A stretch of DNA of 47,185 nucleotides from Acidimicrobiaceae bacterium (GTDB lineage: Bacteria > Actinomycetota > Acidimicrobiia > Acidimicrobiales > Bog-793): positions 1-47,185 of the forward strand of contig PLPK01000017.1 of assembly GCA_003159795.1 (NCBI GenBank). Reading direction: 5' to 3'. The notes under the pieces were generated by a model that saw nothing but the letters and a program-made list of their open reading frames with translations, searched no databases and was not told where the DNA came from. How positions within the stretch are numbered: position 1 is the first letter of the stretch; every line of letters starts with the position of its first letter. This document shows positions 1-9,247 of the stretch, in pieces. The translations under genes were made by a program, and so were the position numbers.

Positions 1-39
<39 letters not shown>

Positions 40-140
40 GCGCAATTAGGCTGATTTTACCACCGACCACCATGATCCCTGGGTGGATCCAGTGGTACCG
101 CCGTGAGGAAGCCGGCGGGCCGGCAACGAGGAGGAGGGAG

Positions 141-1229
141 ATGCTCTCGAGCCTCTTGCGGAGGGGCGGCGTCCCCCTCGAAGCCGTGAGCCTCGGCGTG
201 ATGGGGTTGCTCGTTAGCGGCTCTTTAGGCGTAGCAACGACCAGATCCGTGTCCGCGGCGCCGCCCCGAGACAGTCCAGCGGTAACCACCGCCTCCGCCA
301 CGGGACCGAAGTTCCCCGGCACGAGTTGCCCTTCGTTCCCGGTGAACAATGTCCTCAACACTCCGATCACGGTCCTTCCTGTGAACCGGAACAGTGCGAA
401 ATGGCTTGCCTCCATGGATTCCTCCACCGCCTACCTGCACCCTGACTACGGGCCGTCCGGCGACAGGAACAACCCGTACGGCATTCCCTTTCACGTGGTG
501 AGCCCGCGTCAGCCATTGGTTCATGTCGGTTTCGAATATGCGGACCAAAGCAACACGGGCCGCTACCCGTTCTCTTCGTCGACCCCGATCGAAGGCGGGA
601 GGAACTCCTCCGGAGACCGCCATGCCCTGATGGTGAATCCATCGACTTGCCGGCTGTACGAGCTGTGGGACGCGTACTACAGGCCGAACCGCCAATCGAC
701 TGCGGGATCGGGTGCCATCTGGAGCCTTCGGTCCAATGCCTTGAGACCGGCGGGCTGGACCTCGGCGGATGCAGCAGGTCTTCCCATCGCTCCTCTGCTG
801 GTGCAATACGCGGAGGTGAAGGCTGGGACGCTCGATCACGCGATCCGCTTCACAGCCGATTGCACGCAACGTTCGTACCTGTGGCCCGCACGCCACGAGG
901 CTGGGCAGGCGAACGGTGATTGCCCCCCAATGGGCGCGCGCTTCAGGCTGGACGCGAGTTTCTCGTTGTCGGCGTCAAAGTGCTCGGCGATGTGCCAAAC
1001 CGTGATCAGGACAATGAAGACTTACGGCCTCGTTCTCGCGGACAACGGCAGCAACTGGTTCTTCCAGGGAGATGCCAGCACATCATGGACTTACGCGGAG
1101 GTCGATCAGCTGAAGGCGATCCCCGCCTCGCAGTTCGTGGCGGTGGACGAGTCGTGCCTCATGGTGAGTCCCAATTCAGGCGAGGCATACCAGCCGGGGA
1201 CAGCTGCTTACCGGGCTCACTGCCACTGA
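141..1229 (+). CDS. Putative secreted protein of unknown function (signal/TM segment near the N-terminus)
   Basis: ORF 3..1229. In-frame ATG at 141 preceded by GAGGAGGG, followed by a hydrophobic segment (VSLGVMGLLVSGSLGVATT). Several Cys in the mature part. Confidence 0.7.
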   Translation: MLSSLLRRGGVPLEAVSLGVMGLLVSGSLGVATTRSVSAAPPRDSPAVTTASATGPKFPGTSCPSFPVNNVLNTPITVLPVNRNSAKWLASMDSSTAYLHPDYGPSGDRNNPYGIPFHVVSPRQPLVHVGFEYADQSNTGRYPFSSSTPIEGGRNSSGDRHALMVNPSTCRLYELWDAYYRPNRQSTAGSGAIWSLRSNALRPAGWTSADAAGLPIAPLLVQYAEVKAGTLDHAIRFTADCTQRSYLWPARHEAGQANGDCPPMGARFRLDASFSLSASKCSAMCQTVIRTMKTYGLVLADNGSNWFFQGDASTSWTYAEVDQLKAIPASQFVAVDESCLMVSPNSGEAYQPGTAAYRAHCH

Positions 1230-1500
1230 GCCTGGCCCGCCACCGATCCGAGGGCAGCCTGTCGGTTTACTCGGGGAAAGCCGCCTGGCCCCGCGTCCCA
1301 GCACTCTTGGTCGGCCGAGCGCTGGTGCCGGGTTCCCGTGAGTGACCTCGGCCGCCATAGCTGAAGCTCTCCGCGCCGAGCTCGGACTCGACCGGCGAAC
1401 TGAGCGAACGACCATCGGCGCGCAAGGGAGCACGCAGGATCTGTCCCGGCGGACCTGTCGGATCCACCCGGTCAACCCGCCGGGATGACACGCACCTTGT

Positions 1501-4410
1501 TCAGGCCGCCGACGACGTGGCCACGTGGGAATGGGACCTGCCGCCCGGGATCGTCGTCGTCATGGTCGAGGTCGTGGGCGTCGCGTTCACGATCGCGTTC
1601 GCCGCGGAAAGGAACTTCCCGGCCGAGGTCACGTCCTGCTGGTACGCGCCGAGATCCCCGTGCGCGAGGGCCGTCTTGGCGGCCTGGAAGTCGAGGTACG
1701 CCTGGGCGAGGTCAGCGCGGGCCTGGGCCGGCACGGAGGTCTTCCCGCCCTTCCCCTTCCCCGACGGTCCCGTCGTCGCCGGGGCACCGCCGAAGATCTC
1801 ACCGAGGGCACCACTGAGCGTCGGTTCCATCGCGACGTGCTTGCCGTACACGACGACGACGTCGACGAGCTGCGGGAAGGGCGTCTGCGAGGACGAGACA
1901 TAGAGGGGGCGCACGTAGATGAGCGAGTCGGCGATCGGCAGGATCTGCACCGTGCCGAGCGACACCGTCGATCCCCTGCTGTCGAGGAGTGTGATGGCCT
2001 TGGAGATCGTCGGATTGGCGTTGATGTCGGCGTTGGCGAGCGCCGGCCCGTGGACCGACTCGCCGGGCGCGACGTAGGCATCAAGCTTGCCGTAGCCGGC
2101 GGCGTCGGAGTCGGCGACGAAGATCGCCCGCAGCGTCTGCAGGTTGTCGTTGGCGCTGAACGGTACGAGCGGCTCCACGGCGTCGAAGGTGAGCGCGCTC
2201 TGGCCGGGGAGCTGGAGCAGTTCGTAGACCGGCGTGTAGCGGGCGACGGAGCCGTTGGCACGTGCGAGCTGGCTCGAGGGCGATCCCGACACCGAGTTCG
2301 ACGTCTGCGAGAGGTCCCAGGCGTCCGACAGGCTGTAGAAGCCGGCGGGCGACTCGATGTGGTAGCGGCCGTACATGTCGGCCTGCACCATGGTGAGGTC
2401 CTGCGGGTAGCGCAGGTGGTGCTGGAGGACCGGGCTCATGGCCGACAGTGGCTGGAAGAGCCCCGGGAAGGCGGCCTCGTAGGCTCGGATCAGCGGGTCC
2501 TTGGGGGCGATGACGTAGAACGACATCTTGCCCGTGTAGGCGTTCACCACGACCTTGACGGCGTCGCGCACGTAGTTGTAGGTCCCGGCGAGCCCGCTTC
2601 CCTTGGGCAGCACGTTCGTCACGGCCGGCTGGCCGTAGGGGAAGTAGTCGCTCGTCGTGTAGGCGTCGACGACCCAGTCGATCTCACCGCCGTCGACGAC
2701 CGGGTACGGGTGCGAGTCGACGGTGAGGAACGGCAGCGCCTTCTGGACGCGCGCCTCGATGTCGGCGATGTAGATGAGCCGGGACTGGCCGGTGACGAGG
2801 TTGGAGATCAACAGGTTCAGGTCCCGCAGGTGGATCGCGAAGGCGAGCCGGTTCAGGAACCCCCCGATCGGGATCCCGCCACAACCGTGGCAGTGGCCCT
2901 CGACGTTCGTCCCGTTCGCCGCCTGGTACTGGACCTCGGGCTGTTTCGTGTCGACGATCACGTACTCGCTGTCACCGGGCGCGTAGTAGACGGCGGGATG
3001 GCTGACGACGAGCGCCGCCGACTTCGCCGTCGTCGGGATGGAGCCGGCGAGGAAGCGCGGCAGGTTGCTCGTGTTGGCGACGTTGCCGGCGGCGGCAACC
3101 ACGCCGTAGCCGTGCGTGTACTGCAGGTGCGTGTTCACCCAGCTCTGCTGGGCGAGCCCGCCCGGGTTGAGGGAGCGCACGCCGACGACGACCGGCGTCG
3201 TCTTCCCGTCGATCGTGTAGCGGTCGACGGCGAGCGAGTTCACCTGGTAGTAGCTCTTGATGACCTGCAGCTTCTGGAAGGTCGGCACCGCGACCGACGA
3301 GTCCCACAGCAGCACGTCCGAGAGCGTCTTCTGGTACTGGGCAAGGACGGTCGGCGTGAGGTCCTCGTTCGCCGGGAAGGTGTGCCGGGTCACGTCACCG
3401 ATCCCCATCGCGTAGCGGGTCGCGGCGATGTTGTCCTTGATGTACGGCAGCTCAAGGGTGCTCTGGGCGGGGGTGACGCGCAGCACCTGGAAGATCGCCG
3501 GGTAGATGACCCCCACGACGAGGGCGAGGAAGGCCCACAAGCCGAAGGCGATCGCCGGCAGGGCGAGCGAGCGGCGGTAGACGTTCACGCTGAGCGCCAC
3601 GAAGGCCAAAAGCGAGATCACGGCCATCAGCGTCAGCGCCGCCAGGCGCACGTGGACATCGGTGTACGAGGCCCCGTGGACGACCCCCGACGACGACAGG
3701 TCGAGCCCGTACCGGTCGACGTAGTAGTAGGCCCAGGCCCGCTCGAGGAGCATCAGCGCCAGGATGAGCGAGAGGTGGGCGATCGCCCGCGGCTCCACCC
3801 GGGCGTCACGGCGAAACTGGATCGCGCCGTTCAAGAAGTAGGCGATCGCCGTCACGATGAGCGTGACGAGGAGCGCGACGAAGATCCAGTCGACGAGGAA
3901 GGACAGGAACGGCAGCCTGAAGACGAAGAAGCTCACGTCCCGGTGGAAGAGCGGATCGACCCGGCCGAACGGCAGGGCATGCTCGAAAAGGATCCAGTGC
4001 TGCCACTGTCCGGAGGCGCCCACGCCGAGGATGAGGGCGATGACGAGCGACACGACGGTGCGCAGGATGAGAGCGAAGGGCCCGACCGTCGCCTGGTAGC
4101 GCCGGACGAGCTCGTTGTCCGGGGCGAGGAAGACGGCGCGGGGCGTGACGGTGTCGACGACGAAGAGCGACACCCACAGAAGCACCCAGGCGATCACCAC
4201 GAACACGGCCGCGAGCACGATCTTGGTCAGGGTGACCTCGCTCCAGACGCTGCCGAGGCCGTCGTAGTGGAACCATAAGAAGTTGGCGTAGAAGCCGGCG
4301 AGTGCCTGCACGGCGACGAGCAGAACGAGGAGCGCGACGACAACCGAGAAGATGACGACGTGGCGGCGCCGCACCGGTGGCCGGTAGCGCGGCTCGGGCG
4401 GGACCCGCAT
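1501..4410 (-). CDS. UPF0182 family large membrane protein
   Basis: About 970 aa, N-terminal multi-TM region then a long extracytoplasmic part. Start MRVPPEPRYRPP at 4410 avoids overlap with the upstream stop at 4416. Confidence 0.9.
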   Translation of the reverse strand: MRVPPEPRYRPPVRRRHVVIFSVVVALLVLLVAVQALAGFYANFLWFHYDGLGSVWSEVTLTKIVLAAVFVVIAWVLLWVSLFVVDTVTPRAVFLAPDNELVRRYQATVGPFALILRTVVSLVIALILGVGASGQWQHWILFEHALPFGRVDPLFHRDVSFFVFRLPFLSFLVDWIFVALLVTLIVTAIAYFLNGAIQFRRDARVEPRAIAHLSLILALMLLERAWAYYYVDRYGLDLSSSGVVHGASYTDVHVRLAALTLMAVISLLAFVALSVNVYRRSLALPAIAFGLWAFLALVVGVIYPAIFQVLRVTPAQSTLELPYIKDNIAATRYAMGIGDVTRHTFPANEDLTPTVLAQYQKTLSDVLLWDSSVAVPTFQKLQVIKSYYQVNSLAVDRYTIDGKTTPVVVGVRSLNPGGLAQQSWVNTHLQYTHGYGVVAAAGNVANTSNLPRFLAGSIPTTAKSAALVVSHPAVYYAPGDSEYVIVDTKQPEVQYQAANGTNVEGHCHGCGGIPIGGFLNRLAFAIHLRDLNLLISNLVTGQSRLIYIADIEARVQKALPFLTVDSHPYPVVDGGEIDWVVDAYTTSDYFPYGQPAVTNVLPKGSGLAGTYNYVRDAVKVVVNAYTGKMSFYVIAPKDPLIRAYEAAFPGLFQPLSAMSPVLQHHLRYPQDLTMVQADMYGRYHIESPAGFYSLSDAWDLSQTSNSVSGSPSSQLARANGSVARYTPVYELLQLPGQSALTFDAVEPLVPFSANDNLQTLRAIFVADSDAAGYGKLDAYVAPGESVHGPALANADINANPTISKAITLLDSRGSTVSLGTVQILPIADSLIYVRPLYVSSSQTPFPQLVDVVVVYGKHVAMEPTLSGALGEIFGGAPATTGPSGKGKGGKTSVPAQARADLAQAYLDFQAAKTALAHGDLGAYQQDVTSAGKFLSAANAIVNATPTTSTMTTTIPGGRSHSHVATSSAA

Positions 4411-4415
4411 GATCC

Positions 4416-6236
4416 TTATGCCCCTGCCGGCACGAGAAGGCACCGGCAGCCGCCGTGGGCGGGCGGATGGGCCTGGCCCGTGGGGAAGGCGGTGCCGGCG
4501 CCGACGAGCCCCGCCAGCTCGTTGTCGTCACAGTCCGAGCAACGGCTCGTCCCGTCGCCGACGACCCAGGAGACCCGTGCCGCGGCGATGCGCACCACCT
4601 CGAGCGTGCCGAGCGCGAAGACTCTCGTCACGTAGTCCCCCGCCGTCTCCTCGATCCGCTCCGCCCGCCAGTCGTGGTAGGCGGCACCGGCGACCTGCCG
4701 GAGCGATCCGGCATCGCCGTCACCTCCGCGGAAACCCTGGGCTAGACGGTCGGCGATCGAGATCGCGATCTCCGACCCGAGGCTCTGTGTGACCGCCTCG
4801 ACGGCGGCGCGGGCCGCGTCGTCGGCGTCGTCGGCGTCGTCGGAGTCCGGCGCCTCGCCGTCCGGGCTCAGCTGCTCGCGGGCGAAACGCGCCCCTTCGC
4901 GCCATACCGCCGCGAGCGCCTCCCTCGTCACCTCGGCGAAACGCTGCGCCTCCTCGCCAGGCGAGGACAGCGCCGACGGCTCCGTGCCGGGGGGGGCCTC
5001 GCGCAGCCGGTTCATCAGCTCGTTCTGCTCGACGCGCAACGCCCGCTTCAGCACGTGGACGAGCTCGGCACGCGGCGCCTCGAGATGCTCGTCACACCAG
5101 CGCAGCACCGCGGCCCGCGCCTCGGCCGCGCCTTCTGCGGGCGACCCGGCAGGCGCCTCCTCCCCCTCGCCGACCAGCTCGTGGCCGACGACCGCCTCGT
5201 CGTCGCCGGGGTCCGCGGCCGGTTGGGGCTCGGCGGCGTCCACGACGACCGTGGTGGCGACGGGTTGTGCCGCCGCCGCGGCGGAAGACTCGCGGATGCG
5301 CGCGAAGAGCTCTTCGACGATCGCGGCCCCGGAAGAATCGGCGACCGGCGCCGAACCACCGGCCGGGCCGGCTCCCGGCTCGTCCTCGTCCCCCGCCCTC
5401 ACCTCGTCTTCGAAGGGGTCGCCCGTCGCCATCTCGGCGAACTCGGTGGGACCCTCCTCCCGTCCCGTCTCCTTGACACCGGTCGCCGCAGGCGGGAACG
5501 CCACCGGCCCGGCGCCACCGTCATCGAAGGGTTCCGCGACGGGCTCGGATTCGGTCGCGCGCCGGGCGACGTCGGCCGCGGCGCGGGCATCGTCCTCGGA
5601 ACCCTCGAGCCGCGCCTGCACCGTCGCGACCGTCTCCGCCACATTGGCGATGACCGTCGCCAGCGTGTCTTTCCCGGCGCGCAGCTGCTCGATCTGGGAG
5701 TAGTAGAGCTTGCGGCGTTCGGCGAGGTCGTTGAGCACGCGGCGACGGACCTCGCGCGACTCGTCGATGATCGCCCGGCAGTCCGCCTTGGCGTCCTCGA
5801 TCGTCGTGTTCGCCGCGGCAGCGGCCTCGTTGACGATCGCGAGGGCGTCGGCCTCGGCCCGGTGACGGAGCTCCTGACTCGCCGCCTCCGCCTGGGCGAC
5901 GATGTGCGCCGCGCGGGTCTCCGCCTTGACGAGCGACTCGTTCGCCGCGGCGTGCGCCGCGTGGAGGACCTTCGCCGTCTCCGCACCGAGCGCGGCGGAG
6001 ATGGTCGCCTCGTCGAGCTCCGGCTCGGCGGCGCGGCGCTCGGCGTCGGCGAGCCGGTCGGAGAGCTCCTGCTGGCGGGCGCGCACCACTCGGACGAGCT
6101 GCGCCACGTCGACGAGGAACCGTTGGACGGGCTCGGGGTCGTAGCCGCGCCACACGACCGGGAACTCACGGCCGGCGATCGCATCCGGGTCGATGTTCGG
6201 GTGCGACGAGATCGGGATCGTTCGCGGATTGGGCAT
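4416..6236 (-). CDS. DivIVA-like coiled-coil protein with a C-terminal Cys/His-rich tail
   Basis: N-terminal FPVVWRGYDPEPVQRFLVDVAQLV resembles a DivIVA-type domain, followed by an Ala/Glu-rich coiled coil. C-terminus CSDCDDNELAG...FPTGQAHPPAHGGCRCLLVP. Confidence 0.8.
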   Translation of the reverse strand: MPNPRTIPISSHPNIDPDAIAGREFPVVWRGYDPEPVQRFLVDVAQLVRVVRARQQELSDRLADAERRAAEPELDEATISAALGAETAKVLHAAHAAANESLVKAETRAAHIVAQAEAASQELRHRAEADALAIVNEAAAAANTTIEDAKADCRAIIDESREVRRRVLNDLAERRKLYYSQIEQLRAGKDTLATVIANVAETVATVQARLEGSEDDARAAADVARRATESEPVAEPFDDGGAGPVAFPPAATGVKETGREEGPTEFAEMATGDPFEDEVRAGDEDEPGAGPAGGSAPVADSSGAAIVEELFARIRESSAAAAAQPVATTVVVDAAEPQPAADPGDDEAVVGHELVGEGEEAPAGSPAEGAAEARAAVLRWCDEHLEAPRAELVHVLKRALRVEQNELMNRLREAPPGTEPSALSSPGEEAQRFAEVTREALAAVWREGARFAREQLSPDGEAPDSDDADDADDAARAAVEAVTQSLGSEIAISIADRLAQGFRGGDGDAGSLRQVAGAAYHDWRAERIEETAGDYVTRVFALGTLEVVRIAAARVSWVVGDGTSRCSDCDDNELAGLVGAGTAFPTGQAHPPAHGGCRCLLVPAGA

Positions 6237-6254
6237 TTCGTGCAGCCTATGACC

Positions 6255-7472
6255 TCACCGGGTGGCCGTCGCAGGCACGAGCCTGCCACCGAGCCGCTCC
6301 AGCGCCTGCACCGCCTGGCCGATCGAGTCAACGGCGATGATCCGGAGGCCCGGCCCGGCGTGCGCACGGGCGACGGCGGCGTTGGCGGGCGGCACGAGAA
6401 ACACGTTGGCGCCCGCCTCCCGCACGGCGATGGTCTTCTGGGAGATGCCACCGATGGCACCGACCGATCCGTTGTTCGCCATCGTGCCCGTCGCGGCGAC
6501 CCGCAGTCCCCCCGTGAGGTCGGCGGCATCGAGCTTCTCCATCAGCCCGAGCGTGAATGAGAGCCCTGCGGACGGCCCGCCGATCCCGTCGGCTGCGAGC
6601 GTGACCCGAAAGGGCTCGTTCACGTCGGAATAGAGCTGCTGGCCGGAGAAGGGCAGGCACCTCTCCAACCGCCCGTCGCGGTGGACGGCCTTGCCCACCT
6701 TCGAGCCGGCCCGGACACACGTCTCGGCTCCCGCCGAGCCGGCTCCCACCCGTTCGACCTCGCCGACGACGAGGGACTTCACGAGTGACCTCGTCGTCCC
6801 GAACTCGTGGTAGGTGACGCGGATCGAACTTCCCGGCGGGGCGCTTGCGACGGCGGCGACAAGTGGGCCGAATAGCGGCGTGCGGGTCGAGCCGATCGCC
6901 GTGACGACGTCACCGACCGCGAGCAGCGAGTCGCTGGCCGCCCCCGGGTCAGTCGCGTAGACGGCGACACCCACCGGCACGGCCCGGGGGTGGTAGCCGA
7001 GCTCGCGCAGCGCGACGAGCACGGCCGCCTCACGCGCCGTCCACATGTCGATGACGCCCTCCTCCTCGTACGCCACCGAGCTCGCTCCCCCGGTGAACTC
7101 GGCGGCCGAGACGATCTGCGCGTCAGCATCGAAGTGGTAGGTCAGGTAGCCCAACGCCGTCAGGCGCTCGTAGGTGACGTCGGTGAGGATGACGCCGCCG
7201 CGGTGGGCGTGTGCCTCGCCAGCCGGCACGCTGATGAGCTGGGACACGTTGAGCGGCGTGCCCGGCGTGATGGCGTAGTACGGCACCACCCAGCGCGAGG
7301 CCACGAAGATGGCGACCAGCCCCACCGCGACGACCACCGCGACGACCCGCCAGAAGATCCGCCAGCCGCGACCCGGCCGCGGCGGGGCGGCCCACGACTG
7401 CCAATCGGTATCGCGGCGCGCCTTTTGCCAGAAAGCCTGCCCGGGCGCGGTCCAGGTGCCATCGCCAGTCAC
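6255..7472 (-). CDS. PDZ domain / Lon (S16)-like protease, YlbL family
   Basis: TM segment, PDZ-like region (GDVVTAIGSTRTP), and S16-like GGPSAGLSFTLGLMEKL and TGTMANNGSVGAIGGISQKTIAVREAGANVFLVP. GTG start at 7472 (VTGDGTWTAPGQ). Confidence 0.9.
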   Translation of the reverse strand: MTGDGTWTAPGQAFWQKARRDTDWQSWAAPPRPGRGWRIFWRVVAVVVAVGLVAIFVASRWVVPYYAITPGTPLNVSQLISVPAGEAHAHRGGVILTDVTYERLTALGYLTYHFDADAQIVSAAEFTGGASSVAYEEEGVIDMWTAREAAVLVALRELGYHPRAVPVGVAVYATDPGAASDSLLAVGDVVTAIGSTRTPLFGPLVAAVASAPPGSSIRVTYHEFGTTRSLVKSLVVGEVERVGAGSAGAETCVRAGSKVGKAVHRDGRLERCLPFSGQQLYSDVNEPFRVTLAADGIGGPSAGLSFTLGLMEKLDAADLTGGLRVAATGTMANNGSVGAIGGISQKTIAVREAGANVFLVPPANAAVARAHAGPGLRIIAVDSIGQAVQALERLGGRLVPATATR

Positions 7473-7513
7473 GTCCCGTAGCCTGCCACGGCAGGGGCGA
7501 TCAGGATGGCACG

Positions 7514-8140
7514 ATGACAGGCGCGCACCCCACAGAGCCGACCGACGAGATCCAACGGCGCTTCGCGGCCGCGGCGGCCGGGATCGGCCGCAACGAGAAG
7601 ACCGTGCGCGGGCTGCTCGCCGACCACTCGGCACGGGTGCGGGCGGCGGCGATCACGGCCCTCGTGGAGATGGGACGCGCCACAGCCGACGATGTCCGGT
7701 GCGCCCTCGGCGACCCCGACGCCCAAGTCCGCCGGGCGACGTGCGAGCTCGCGGGCCGACTGGCGCACGCCGACTTCACACCGCTCCTCGCCGACGACGA
7801 CCCGGCGGTCGTCGAGGCAGCCGCCTTCGCCGTCGGCGAGACCGGCGACCGGCGGGGCTGCCCGCGCCTTTCCGAGATCGCCCGATCGCACCCCGACCCG
7901 CTGTGTCGAGAAGCGGCGGTCGCCGCCCTCGGTGCCATCGGTGACGACGCCGGCCGGGCCGCCGTGCTCGCCGCGCTCACCGACGCGCCTGCCGTCCGGC
8001 GCCGCGCCGTCGTCGCGCTGGCGGCCTTCTCGGGCGCCCAAGTCGAGGCGGCATTGCGGGAGAGGCTCGCGGACCGGGACTGGCAGGTCCGCCAGGCAGC
8101 AGGCGAGGTCCTCGGGATCAGTGGATCCGGGCCACGCTGA
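7514..8140 (+). CDS. HEAT-repeat domain protein
   Basis: Repeated ~30-aa helical units (ALGDPDAQVRRATCELAGRL..., LADDDPAVVEAAAFAVGETGD...). Confidence 0.85.
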   Translation: MTGAHPTEPTDEIQRRFAAAAAGIGRNEKTVRGLLADHSARVRAAAITALVEMGRATADDVRCALGDPDAQVRRATCELAGRLAHADFTPLLADDDPAVVEAAAFAVGETGDRRGCPRLSEIARSHPDPLCREAAVAALGAIGDDAGRAAVLAALTDAPAVRRRAVVALAAFSGAQVEAALRERLADRDWQVRQAAGEVLGISGSGPR

Positions 8141-9155
8141 CCGCGTAGGACAGCCCGTGGGGCAGCTCCAGGCAGCGTGCCGCCCCGAGCACCGCGCACC
8201 GCCCGGCCTCGGCGGCGACGTAGACCGGCACTCCGGTCACCCGAGCGAGCCGGCGGTCAAACCCGTCGAGCAGGCCGCCCCCGCCGGCGAGCAGGAGCCC
8301 CGCGCCGATGAGGTCGTTCACGAGCTCCGGGGGGGCCTCCGTGATGCCACGCACGGCGGCGTCAAACATCGGCGCGACGAGCGGTTCGATGATCGGCTTC
8401 AGCTCGACGCTCGTCAGGATGGCGCTCGTCGGCCGCCCCGAGTGGGCGTCGCGCCCGGTGATCTCGAACTCGGCGGGGGCGGCGCGCGGCGCCACCGTGG
8501 CAAGGGCCCGGCGGCAGGCCTGGGCGGTCTCCCGGCTGACGAGGACGTCGCGCTGGCGCACGAGGTAGCTGCGGACCGCCTCATCCAGGTCGTCACCGCC
8601 GCGGGCGCACGACGACGAGACGACGATACCGCCGAGGGCGAACACCCCGACATCGGTCGTTCCCGCGCCGACGTCGACGACCATCGACCCGGTCGGCTCG
8701 TCGATCGCGATCCCCGCGCCGATCGCGCAGGCGGTGGGATGGGCGATGAACAGCACGTCCCGCGCCCCCGCCCGGCGCACGGCTCGGTCGAGCGCCCGGT
8801 TCTGCACGCGGGTCGCGCCGATGTGGGTGCACACGAGGACACGGGGGTGCGATAGGCGCGAGGCCCCGGCGCGGCGCAGCGCCTCGCCGAGGACCTCCTC
8901 GACGAGGTCGAGGTCGACGAGCTGGCCGTTGCGCACCGGGTAGCGGACCGCGACGCGTCCGGCGGCGCGGGCCCCGAGGGCGAGCACCTCGGAACCGAAG
9001 GCGACGACTCGGCCGGTGTCCTTGTCGACGGCCACGACCGTCGGCTCGTCGACGAGCAGCGTGCCGCCCGCGTCGGCGATCCGGGTCGAGCCCGTCCCGA
9101 AGTCGAGGGCGAACTCCGCTGTCAACCTGGTGGTCCGTTCCGCACTGCGCCACAT
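8118..9155 (-). CDS. MreB-like actin-fold ATPase
   Basis: ALDFGTGSTRI (phosphate 1), VVDVGAGTTDVGVFALGGIV (phosphate 2), LLLAGGGGLLDGFDRRL (adenosine motif). Confidence 0.85.
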   Translation of the reverse strand: MWRSAERTTRLTAEFALDFGTGSTRIADAGGTLLVDEPTVVAVDKDTGRVVAFGSEVLALGARAAGRVAVRYPVRNGQLVDLDLVEEVLGEALRRAGASRLSHPRVLVCTHIGATRVQNRALDRAVRRAGARDVLFIAHPTACAIGAGIAIDEPTGSMVVDVGAGTTDVGVFALGGIVVSSSCARGGDDLDEAVRSYLVRQRDVLVSRETAQACRRALATVAPRAAPAEFEITGRDAHSGRPTSAILTSVELKPIIEPLVAPMFDAAVRGITEAPPELVNDLIGAGLLLAGGGGLLDGFDRRLARVTGVPVYVAAEAGRCAVLGAARCLELPHGLSYAVSVARIH

Positions 9156-9247
9156 CGTACGGGGGCGCAGCGACCGCAGGGCCCCGGCGAGGCTCTGGCG
9201 CCCCGCTGACGACCCTTTCGGGTCGGGGACAATTAGCCTGCGCAGGC

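Noticed and set aside
1525-4278. 917-aa plus-strand ORF
   Set aside because: Antisense to UPF0182; Arg/Asp/Val-rich composition typical of the opposite strand of a high-GC gene.
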